Source: Tritrichomonas foetus (taxonomy: Eukaryota; Parabasalia; Tritrichomonadida; Tritrichomonadidae). Taken from it: a stretch of DNA of 64,000 nt. The stretch covers positions 107,211-171,210 of the forward strand of contig MLAK01000627.1 of the NCBI GenBank assembly GCA_001839685.1, read 5' to 3'. Under the pieces are notes generated by a model. It was not told where the DNA came from. It did no database searches and saw only the letters and a list, made by a program, of their open reading frames with translations. Both the position numbers and the translations under genes were made by a program. Shown here piece after piece: positions 27,483 to 36,700 of the stretch; position 1 is the stretch's first letter; the number at the start of each line of letters is the position of its first letter.

Positions 27483-27543
27483 TGGAGGTGGCTCTGGCAC
27501 GTGAACACAGTGGAGGGAATTGTAATTCATGACACTCCTCCAA
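27483..27543. ncRNA. Possible structured RNA with alternative GGAGG/CCTCC pairing
   Basis: TTGGAGG (27483-27489) and TGGAGG (27511-27516) can each pair with a single CCTCCAA (27537-27543), giving two mutually exclusive stems. A CACGTG word lies between at 27498-27503. The segment is unusually G+C-rich for this intergenic DNA. It might be a noncoding RNA or a 3' UTR switch-like structure, or only a regulatory region. No known RNA family was recognised. Confidence 0.25.
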
Positions 27544-27970
27544 GTGGAATGAAACTCAAATAACAGAAAAGTTCACATCACATTAACCGATTTCATTTTT
27601 GACCTTTATTTGACCTTTCACATCACAATACCTAAACTCATTGGAAAATGAATATCTTCTCTTCAGACCTTTTTTTTTCATTCTTTTATCATTTATTTAA
27701 TAACATTCATTTACAGAATATATGGAATGTGAAGACTAGCTTAGAGTTTTTAATATGAAGATCGGATATTAAGAATCTCTGTTACGGCCACGATACGGCA
27801 AAAAATAAACCCTATTTTATTATTTGCAAAAATGAATAATATATTGGTTATTAACAGAGATGCGAAACACAAATTTGTCATTAACAATTTTCACAAAACA
27901 ACATAGTTATGTTGTTTCATTAATTTCACCTTTTTTGACTATGTTTGTTTATAAAATTAACTATTATATC

Positions 27971-27978
27971 TCATTTAC
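27971..27978 (+). promoter_or_regulatory. Initiator-like element TCATTTAC
   Basis: Its A lies 14 nt before the ATG at 27987. It supports this ATG as the start of the GH99-like gene, rather than the upstream TTG that opens the longer frame. Confidence 0.5.
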
Positions 27979-27986
27979 ATTTTTTC

Positions 27987-29135
27987 ATGAACATTCATAT
28001 CTCCACAAAAAGATTAATCATCAGTAGTTTTATCATTCCGATTTCTTTGTTTTTACTCTTTGGTTTCGAGACAGTTTATCCCGCCACTCAGAAGACAGTC
28101 AATCGCCCGAAAATATTTCGAAAGCAGGTTTTCATTGAATACTTTGGAGCATTCGGCAATCCAGCAATTGACAAAAGATGGTTCAGTTGGCGCCGTAAAA
28201 TTTATAAATACACAAGTGAATATTACGAACCGCCAAATCATTCGCCAATCCAACTTTTTCCAAGGCTGGGACTCTATTCATCGCATGATAAGACTTTATT
28301 GAGACACCACTGTGCCATGTTATATGAAATCGGTGTTGATAATATCGTTTTACAATGGAAAGGGGCGAATCGAACTGACGACTATGAAGAACCTGAGTAT
28401 GCTGGGTATACTGATGAAACATTGAAATTGCTGCTTGATGTAGCTTCCGAATTTCAATTAAAAGTGACAGTTCGAATTCCATTATATGAATCTCGTTCAA
28501 ATGAATCAGTTTTTGAAGATATTGTATATTTACACAAAAAATATTTCAACCATTCATCATATCTCAAAATTAATGAAAAACCTGCCGTTTTTATTTATGA
28601 TCCACATGAAATTAATAATTTATATTTGGCCATTCAGCAATTAAAAGAAAATTCAATTAATTGTTTCTTTGTTGGTTCAATCAATACTAAAAATCATGTT
28701 GGAATCGCTGTTGAAGATGGATTTGATGGTGTTTTCACATATTTCGCATCTGAAGCTTCAACTTGGTGTTCAAACATTTCACACTGGAAAATTCTGAAGA
28801 AAGATGCGAAAGATCGTGGAATAATTTTCATTCCATCCGTTGGCCCAGGATACAATGATGAAAAAATTGATAGGTGGAGAAATGATAATGGAAGAAGTCG
28901 TGAAGGCGGTCAATACTATGATCGAATGTGGAAGGCCGCAATTGAAACTCGTCCAAAATTTGTTGTAATCAATTCTTTTAATAATTGGATGGAAACGACA
29001 GCGATTGAACCGGTTGTTGAAAAACAGGGATTCCGTTTTGATGATAATATTTGGAGTGGATCTGGTACATCAGGTGATTCGTTTATGGAAATGACGAAAA
29101 AATGGATTGATATATTCAAAGGATTCAAACAATAG
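27987..29135 (+). CDS. GH99 endo-alpha-mannosidase-like glycoside hydrolase, membrane-anchored
   Basis: 382 residues from the ATG at 27987. A hydrophobic segment at about 10-30 looks like a type II signal anchor, placing the catalytic domain in the Golgi/ER lumen. The remainder matches GH99 (MANEA family): EYFGAFGNP near 51-59, PPNHSPIQLFPRLGLYSS (82-99), VGPGYND (285-291) and the C-terminal NSFNNWMETTAIEP (329-342). GH99 enzymes cut internal alpha-1,2-mannosidic bonds to release glucosylated mannose from N-glycans. In typical members the C-terminal motif reads FNEWHEGT, with two catalytic Glu. Here the first is Asn333 while Glu336 is kept, so activity may be altered or lost. Confidence 0.85.
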   Translation: MNIHISTKRLIISSFIIPISLFLLFGFETVYPATQKTVNRPKIFRKQVFIEYFGAFGNPAIDKRWFSWRRKIYKYTSEYYEPPNHSPIQLFPRLGLYSSHDKTLLRHHCAMLYEIGVDNIVLQWKGANRTDDYEEPEYAGYTDETLKLLLDVASEFQLKVTVRIPLYESRSNESVFEDIVYLHKKYFNHSSYLKINEKPAVFIYDPHEINNLYLAIQQLKENSINCFFVGSINTKNHVGIAVEDGFDGVFTYFASEASTWCSNISHWKILKKDAKDRGIIFIPSVGPGYNDEKIDRWRNDNGRSREGGQYYDRMWKAAIETRPKFVVINSFNNWMETTAIEPVVEKQGFRFDDNIWSGSGTSGDSFMEMTKKWIDIFKGFKQ

Positions 29136-29190
29136 AAACACGAAAACAAAATCAAAAACATTCATGTTTATTTTTTCTTGTGAGTTTTAT

Positions 29191-29253
29191 AATGTTAGTA
29201 AATTGTTTTATATTGTTAGTAAATAGTTTTATATTGTTAGAAAATTATTGTAT
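29191..29253. repeat. Three tandem 21-bp repeats
   Basis: Three copies of the unit wwTGTTAGTAAATwGTTTTAT at 29191-29211, 29212-29232 and 29233-29253, the third more diverged. They lie in the 3' flank of the GH99-like gene. Confidence 0.8.
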
Positions 29254-29400
29254 ATTCTTTGGAAACATAATTGTTATTGTGGTAAGAGCATGACGAAAAC
29301 ACTCACTGTTGTTTCAGAAAAAACAACGTTAAAGAATTATATATAGTTTGTTGAAATAATATAGTTTACAAACAAAATTCAAACATGATAAGATTAATAT

Positions 29401-30921
29401 CTAAACAACAAGGTCATTAATCCTTTTTTCAATAGCTTTCATGAACTCAGACACTTCATAGACACCATCACCAACAATAAATAATGCATCATTATTTTCC
29501 ACTTCATTTATTATGCCTTTAAGACGAGAAATCATAACTTTTAACTTTTGATTCTCTGTCATTAAAACCTGGCCAGGTAAGTCTCCATAATCTTTCAATT
29601 TTGTTTTCCCGAAAAAATTCACAAATGACGGATCTAATTCAACAGCGCATTCACTTGATTCTTCATAGTTCATATTTGAGGTATTCAGGTCATTGGAAGT
29701 GAATAAAGCAAAAGAACTGTTCCGTGAGTTCCCTAATAATAGAGAATCATTCATCGGAGCAGCACTACTATTCGAAGTATCCTTTGTATTTGATTTGCTA
29801 TTATAATTATTTTTAGAGGAAGTATTGCTACTTGAATCATTCTTGATTAACGAGCTTTTATTTGAATTATTTGTTATGATGGAACTACTATTTGAATGAT
29901 TTTGAATGTTATTGTCGGGAGTATTTATTGTGAAGGAGGTATTAGGAGAACTATTTGTAGAATTATGTGTTGATCTATTATCATTAGCAGTTTGGAAAGA
30001 GGTATTTTTAGAATTGTCGACTTGTAAATTGCGTGAAGATCCTGCTGTTGTAGGTGAAGCTGTTGATAAAGGAATTTCAGCCAGTTGTGTTTCTGAAACT
30101 GATTTTAACATTGATGCATCAATATTTTCGGTATTATTGTATCCACTGATATAATCCATCGAATTCTCTAAGTTATTCTCTGTAACATATTCGTCTGGAT
30201 GTTGAACAGGCGTATCTGCATCCATATTGAAATTTACTAAAGAATCATCATCATCATCATAGTAACCACTTGATGATTCAGAAGGAACATCTTTCTTACA
30301 TGCAATATTTATTTGCTTTATAGCATACTTTGAAAGACGATTTTTCGTTAATTTCAGATTCGGCATTTTCTTGAAACCATGGCGAGAAGAATATTTATTT
30401 AAATATTTTACTATTGCGTCCATTGATTCATCTGTAAGATCGCAATTAGACATTGTAATATCGGGTATTTTACCAAACCCAAATCCTTTGAACATTCTAG
30501 ACACATCATCGTCTTCAAGATGCGTATTTTTGAATTTAATTTTCTCAAGTGAAGTTGGTTTGCTTAAAAAAGTTGAAAGTGTTGCTAATTCTTTTTTTGG
30601 AATTTTAATTCCATTAAAATGCACTTCAGTAAGAATTCGAGAATTTTCAAGCATTCTTTTAACACAAACTACTAATCTTTTGAAATATTTGGGAATTACG
30701 GAAGCGGCTGAATAATCGATCAAAGGTTTTAGTTCCTCGGCTTGACTAAAATTCTTCTTTAATTCTACATTGAAAATTAAAATATGAACTATATGAATTC
30801 CGAATGTTTCTAACCCTTTCATTAGTGGTTCGAATTTAGTATGGCGAATTTTCGATAAATCGTATATGAATTTTCCACCTTCACCTTCAGCGCAATGTCT
30901 TATTTCTTCTCGTGAAAGCAT
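29401..30921 (-). CDS. Leucine-rich-repeat protein with Asn/Ser-rich middle and C-terminal helix (CEP78-like?)
   Basis: 506 residues, ATG at 30919-30921. An LRR-type region covers about 85-215, with repeats such as LTEVHFNGIKI, LEKIKFKNTHLEDDD and ITMSNCDLTDES. A low-complexity Ser/Asn/Thr segment follows (about 225-415), and a predicted helix with coiled-coil character lies near the C-terminus (about 455-506). No signal peptide or membrane segment. N-terminal LRRs plus C-terminal coiled coil is the layout of CEP78, a centriolar protein, and the genomic window holds other basal-body genes, but the similarity is structural and the orthology uncertain. The Asn/Ser tract has simple-sequence character. 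It faces the next gene divergently across 119 bp. Confidence 0.7.
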   Translation of the reverse strand: MLSREEIRHCAEGEGGKFIYDLSKIRHTKFEPLMKGLETFGIHIVHILIFNVELKKNFSQAEELKPLIDYSAASVIPKYFKRLVVCVKRMLENSRILTEVHFNGIKIPKKELATLSTFLSKPTSLEKIKFKNTHLEDDDVSRMFKGFGFGKIPDITMSNCDLTDESMDAIVKYLNKYSSRHGFKKMPNLKLTKNRLSKYAIKQINIACKKDVPSESSSGYYDDDDDSLVNFNMDADTPVQHPDEYVTENNLENSMDYISGYNNTENIDASMLKSVSETQLAEIPLSTASPTTAGSSRNLQVDNSKNTSFQTANDNRSTHNSTNSSPNTSFTINTPDNNIQNHSNSSSIITNNSNKSSLIKNDSSSNTSSKNNYNSKSNTKDTSNSSAAPMNDSLLLGNSRNSSFALFTSNDLNTSNMNYEESSECAVELDPSFVNFFGKTKLKDYGDLPGQVLMTENQKLKVMISRLKGIINEVENNDALFIVGDGVYEVSEFMKAIEKRINDLVV

Positions 30922-31040
30922 CTTTTTCTCCTTTATGTACGTTTACTTTTTTTTTTTGAAATAAAATGTAAACTATTTAAAGTCACGACGATAAAAAAGC
31001 ACTTCTTTTAAAGTATTTAAAAAGTTAAACTACGATTAAT

Positions 31041-33407
31041 ATGAATTCAATTCATTCTTTAATGAATGAGCAATATCAACAATTAAAGAATGTCACACCA
31101 TCCAATATAAAAATACTGCTCAACAATTGCACAAACCAAACGACGAAAATTCGAGAAGAGATCATAATAACTCAAAGAATTTTGTGTTTGCTTCCATTAA
31201 TCGATTCGAATAATTACCCCGCTTTTTTTCCAGAGAACAAAAACACGTTTTATAAGCACATTTCTCAGAGTGTCGAAATACTGCGCGATTCAATTTCTCC
31301 TCAGCAGGTCCAATTCATATCAAAAACATACGATTTTTTTATTCAGAACCCAATGGAGCTAGTTAACGTTACCTTGTCAATCGAAAGAAGCGAAGAATCA
31401 TTAATGCCGTTCTTAACGTATTCAATCATTCCCTCTTTTTTTGGATATTTTTCATGCCTGGAGCATTTGTCGCTAGCTTTCGCCTTTTACTGCGCGCTAA
31501 TCACGAGGGCATCAAAGCCAACCATTATCTTCATGCTGAAGCCATTTTTCTGCAATGCCACGACATATCGATTTATCGAAATATTATCGAACGAAGTAAT
31601 TCAATTTTTTTGTCAGGATGTTCGTCTATCCAATACCTATCGAAGCAAAAAAACATTCAACACGCTGATGGATGAACATGCTTCGACATTTTTTGATCGA
31701 ATAATTTCATCATTAAAATATTTGCCTGATATTCATTTAAAAACCCTTCAATTCATGCACAACTTTCAATGGACTGGTGTTCAAGTCTTCCAATTCTTTT
31801 TATCGTCTTTTGTTGTTCCCCAATTAATTGAATTCATTCAAAATTCTAATTTTGCCATTCATGTCACTGAATTTAAATCAATGGCTAATCGTCTTTCAAT
31901 TCAAATTACTGAGGATAAATTGAATCCATTTTTTAGGGAATACTCAATTTTTGAAATACCACCAGCTTTCAATGATTTTGATCTACCATATTTGAACTTT
32001 TTGATGACTCCTTTAGATAATTCAATTTTTTTTGAAGCAGCAAAGCCTATAGTTCAGTTTCCCAAGTTGTTATTAATGTTACAAAATAACAAATTCATGG
32101 GGAGAAATCAGCCATATGCACCAATTTGGCTTAAAGTCTTTCCCAAAGCGCCAATTCCAGTTTTACATTCAGCAAGTTGGAGAAATTTAATTTTCAATTC
32201 AAAATTGCTATCGTCTAATTTAAATTTTCAGAACTCTCAGAATTTCCAGAATGATTTTCTTAAAAAAAAGAAGCAAAAAATAAACATCCCACTTTTCCAA
32301 AGACGATTTAGAATGATTCAAATGATTGCCCGTGAACATGATGTTGATGCTTTTGATATCATTAGCGGAAATCACAAATTCGATCAATCCACAAAAATAA
32401 TTAAATCCAGTTTAAATGAAAAAGCTATCGATATTTCTGGTGTTTGTGATGATTGTATAAATATAGTTATGAATTCCACTTCTTTTTCTGCAAATACTGG
32501 AAATATTTCTAATTCTGATGAATTATGCGATAAGTGTCTGAAATTGTTAAGTGAAAGAAAACCAATGACATTTTATGATTATGCATTAAATGTTTCATTT
32601 TCGAAACTTCAAAAACGTGCTTCACTTTTTGAAAAGTTACTTGTTCACAAATTTGCATTGAAGCGATTGAATAAGTGGCTTGATATTGTGAAAGGTTACT
32701 TTGATATTACAATTTTTAGCTTAACTGATAAAATTGTCATGAATTTTTTTTCTTTCGCTCAAACAAAAAATAATTTAATTCAAAATTCACTGAAAGAGTC
32801 TCCATCAATTTTACTCCAAAAAGTGGCACTGTTTTTTGACACACAGTCTACTTGTCAATTGTATTTTTGTATTCGAGCAGAACTCCTTTTGACCCATTTT
32901 AAATTAATTCTCCCAAAATTTCAACAGAAAACAAAAAAGTTTGATGAAATTTGGCAAAAAGAAAAAAATTCTTTGTCTTCTTTGAATTTACCTCAATTTT
33001 CGAATTCTCAAAGCTTGAAAGTAATTTATAATGTTTTATCCAATGTTCATAATACAATGAATATGATTAATATGATACCATTTCATCGAAGGTATTTCCG
33101 AATCATAGATTGTTTACGAAATTATAAAAATTTCTGTCGTGTGACGAAATTGAAAAGCTCATTGTTGGATTATTTTCTGAAATTATGTTCTGATTCTTCT
33201 TTTTTAGTATCTGTACTTGAAATTTCAGCAATGCTGATGAAGTTTCCAAGTTTTTTGGCTCTTTGCTCGAAAGAAGAAAGATTACTTTGGTATGAACTCG
33301 AATCAGAACTTCAAACAGCCTTAAATCCTTCACATGAACTCACGTCTTCCTACAATGAGATTCACGACCTCATTCTTCAGTTTGTTTGCAGATATGCAGT
33401 TGAATAA
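31041..33407 (+). CDS. Large predominantly helical protein of unknown function
   Basis: 788 residues, not recognised. Predicted almost entirely alpha-helical, with many Phe/Ile/Leu-rich amphipathic helices and no clear transmembrane anchor. Around residues 472-505 are two Cys pairs (CDDC and CDKC) separated by a Ser/Asn linker, which could form a small zinc site. A basic Lys-rich patch (KKKKQK) lies at about 410-415. Helical composition and length would fit a GTPase-regulator or trafficking scaffold; this is only a possibility. The gene is divergent from the LRR gene (119 bp), and its codon use and length leave no doubt that it is coding. Confidence 0.8.
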   Translation: MNSIHSLMNEQYQQLKNVTPSNIKILLNNCTNQTTKIREEIIITQRILCLLPLIDSNNYPAFFPENKNTFYKHISQSVEILRDSISPQQVQFISKTYDFFIQNPMELVNVTLSIERSEESLMPFLTYSIIPSFFGYFSCLEHLSLAFAFYCALITRASKPTIIFMLKPFFCNATTYRFIEILSNEVIQFFCQDVRLSNTYRSKKTFNTLMDEHASTFFDRIISSLKYLPDIHLKTLQFMHNFQWTGVQVFQFFLSSFVVPQLIEFIQNSNFAIHVTEFKSMANRLSIQITEDKLNPFFREYSIFEIPPAFNDFDLPYLNFLMTPLDNSIFFEAAKPIVQFPKLLLMLQNNKFMGRNQPYAPIWLKVFPKAPIPVLHSASWRNLIFNSKLLSSNLNFQNSQNFQNDFLKKKKQKINIPLFQRRFRMIQMIAREHDVDAFDIISGNHKFDQSTKIIKSSLNEKAIDISGVCDDCINIVMNSTSFSANTGNISNSDELCDKCLKLLSERKPMTFYDYALNVSFSKLQKRASLFEKLLVHKFALKRLNKWLDIVKGYFDITIFSLTDKIVMNFFSFAQTKNNLIQNSLKESPSILLQKVALFFDTQSTCQLYFCIRAELLLTHFKLILPKFQQKTKKFDEIWQKEKNSLSSLNLPQFSNSQSLKVIYNVLSNVHNTMNMINMIPFHRRYFRIIDCLRNYKNFCRVTKLKSSLLDYFLKLCSDSSFLVSVLEISAMLMKFPSFLALCSKEERLLWYELESELQTALNPSHELTSSYNEIHDLILQFVCRYAVE

Positions 33408-33788
33408 GAAATAATGTAATGTTTTAGATATTATATTTAAATGACTAGAATTAGTTAGTTTTAGGTGTGAAAGAATTAGTTTATTCGCAATTGTTTTAAT
33501 AAATAGAATATAGTAACTATTTCTCTTTTTCTATATTTTACTTGTTATATATTGTTAGCGATGTCGATCATGGAAATAAAACCTGTTTATATCTTATCAT
33601 AGCAATATCACAATGATATTATATCAAATAGTATGAAAACCCATAAAAAATTAATCTTACATAAAAATGGATTACTTTCTCGAAAACAAGAGAAACTAAA
33701 ATGTGAAAAAAAGTTGACCGACGTTACAATATTTACTAATATGACAGGTTAAAACATATATACACATAAGATAGATATAAATATTCAA
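33408..33788. other. Intergenic region between convergent genes
   Basis: 381 AT-rich bases between the helical protein and the histidine kinase 3' end. Nothing recognised. Confidence 0.6.
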
Positions 33789-36700
33789 CTAGTGTTGATT
33801 ATTAAATTGTGCAATAATATTCTTGATTTGTTGAATTCGAACTGGCTTGGACAAATAAGCGTCCATTCCAGCTTTTCGACATGTTTCTTCATCGCCTTCA
33901 ACAGCTGATGCCGTCAATGCAATAATTGGAATTGATGAATAATTTTTATCGCAGCTTCGAATGATTTTTGTTGCTTCAATTCCGTCAAGGACTGGCATCT
34001 GACAATCCATGAAAATTAAATCGAATTCTTCTTGTTCAAGTGCATCAATTGCTTCTTTTCCATTCTCAGCAATACGCATTGGACATCCGATATTTTGTAG
34101 AATTTTCTTCATAACAAACTGATTTGTCTTATTATCTTCGACCACCAAAATCTTCTGGGTTTTATCATCACATACCTTTTCTTGTGAAGGTAATTTGAAG
34201 TCGTTCTTTTTATAACGAATTCCGTTCATGAAATCAACCAAATTTGGTAAAAGAATTGGTTTAGTCATTGTATATTTTAGAACAGCCTCGGGTTGGTCAC
34301 CTGGCTCAATTATTGCACAAATAACAATCGATTTTCCATTAGAAATTCGAGTAACTGAATGCTTTATTCGCTGCCAGGTATCTTTTCTTCCTTCAACAAA
34401 AATTGCATCAACTGAAACTTTGTCTGGTGAAGCTGTGTTCACCATACTAATTTTTTCTATTATTTCGTCAGGTGATTCAAATGGAATAATTTCATATTTA
34501 TGGAAAGTCATCCATTCTTGGATGGAATCGCTTAGTAGTTTATCATCAATCATTGTCATAATAATATGCTTCTTTCCATCCAAAAATGGTGGTGAGTACT
34601 CATTCATAATCGACATCATCGGTATCTTACACGTAAATCTGGTCCCATGCCCGACATCGCTATCAATTTCTATTTGACCTTGCATGAAATGGACAATGTC
34701 TTGTACCAAAGCAAGTCCCAAACCTGAACCACCGAAAAATCGAGCAACTGACTGATTTGCCTGTTTGAATCGATCAAAAATGAATCTTTGCTGTTCAGGA
34801 CTAATTCCAATACCAGTGTCAATCACTTCAATAATGCAAATTTCTTCAACATCATCATCATAACTACCGCTGTCATTTTCAATCCTACTTGAGACATTTT
34901 TTGAATGATTTGTTTGACTGGCGTTTTGATGTTTGATTCTTTGCCAATCAAGGTTTATGGAAATTGAACCTTGTTTAGTGAATTTGAGTGCATTAGAAAC
35001 CAAGTTATTGATGATTTGAAGAGTAAGTTGAAGTTCACCAAACATTAATTTAGGTATTTTTTGTGAAATAGAAACATTAAACTTCAATTTACTTTGTGAT
35101 GCACGAAGTGCTGTTGCAATAAAAATCGGTTCAACAGCTTTCGTTAATGAAAATATTGATGGTGATGATTCAATATCACCCTGCTCTATTTTTGTAAGTT
35201 TTAGAGTATCATCAAGCAAATTCATTAATTGGAAAGTTGATGCACGAATAGAATCAACTAATAAGCGTTGCTCAGTGGTAAGTTCTTTAGTTGCTAAGAT
35301 ATCCAACATTCCGAAAATTCCGTTCATTGGCGTTCGTATTTCATGTGACATATTTGCTAAAAATACAGTTTTTTGACTATTTGCTATTTCTGCACGTCTT
35401 GTCTCTGTTTCCAATTGCAGCAAAGCACTTCTTAATTCAGTTATATGAATACAAACACCGACAATATTTTTCATTGATGGTTTAAATCGTCCTCTAAAGC
35501 TTACCCATATTTCTTTACCATTTAATAATAATGGTAGATCAATTTCCATTCCATCACCATTCTCTAGTGTTAATTCTAGTTTTTTAGCAAATTCTGAACG
35601 ATACTCAGGATGAATAATATTTAATGAATTCCAATTCATTTCAATATCATTGGTAACCATATCATCAAATGACTGATGTTTAAATGGAATTTCAGTCTTA
35701 TCATTTCTAAATGTCCATAATGCCAATCTTTTACTTGAAAGTAATAAATCACGAAGACGTTGAGTTTCAGAGAGTTTTGATTCCATTTCTTTTTGCTTGT
35801 TTATATTCAATGCAACACAATTCAAAAGGAAATCATTTGCTCGGGTAATTACAAATTTATGATATTCATAAATACCACCAATTCGTAATAGTCTTGCTTC
35901 TCCTGTCCACTGCTCTTTATTATAATGAATAACATCATTATAATTTTGTATGAAGTATTCACGATCATCTGTATAAATATATTCAATGATACGCGAAAAT
36001 TTCATATCACGTTCAACAGATAAAGAATCCCATATTGTTGGTTGCTTATATAATGGTTTCACTGTATCAGTTCGTAAATCAATGGCCCAGAAAATGATAT
36101 GAGCATTAGATGCGGCTAATTGAAGACCTTCATCCAATGACTCACCATGATCTCTGATTCCAGCAAAAGATAAAAGATCAATCAAATATCCATTTTCGCC
36201 ATCCGAAAATCCGGAATAACTCAACGAAACACCATCATTATCCACAAGACGAAAAGTACCTCTTTCACCAGTCAGCAGCATTTCATATTTTATTAAGTCA
36301 TCTTTATGAAGAAGAGGTTTCAGTGCTCTATCTTTTGGTATTGGTAAACCAAGTGATACAAAAAGTTCATCTGTATCAATAATCACTTCATTGTCAATGA
36401 TAGTAAAACTAATCATCGCTAATGATGAAAAAGCTTGTTTAATTTCCGGTAAACACTCAATTAGTTCATTCTCCATTTCTCTTGAACTTGTTACATCTTC
36501 AGCCAAAATCACTAAAATTTGATCATCCAAAGTACTATCATCAGAAATTAGAGCAGATACTTCAATGTATCGCTTATGACCATTAATAATGGCGGTTATT
36601 GGATGATGATTTAAAACCTTCTCTCTTCGAATAACAGAATCTAATTCTTCGCGAAAAGTTTGATAATCTTCAATACTGTAATCTTTAATTATCTGCTTAA

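Larger units (their letters stand above)
27332..27986. other. Intergenic region containing a structured candidate
   Basis: 655 bases between thymidine kinase and the GH99-like gene. The part around 27440-27560 is richer in G+C than its surroundings and contains inverted repeats (separate entry). Short open frames on both strands there are not convincing genes. The rest is AT-rich. Confidence 0.55.

Noticed and set aside
27381..27563. Short overlapping open frames on both strands
   Set aside because: Neither begins with an ATG near its full length and neither has a recognisable domain. The G+C richness is better explained as structure or regulation.
31486..31500. TTTCGCCTTTTACT, identical to the conserved loop of U5 snRNA
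   Set aside because: It lies inside the long open frame at 31041-33407, and the flanking bases do not form the U5 stem. Coincidence.
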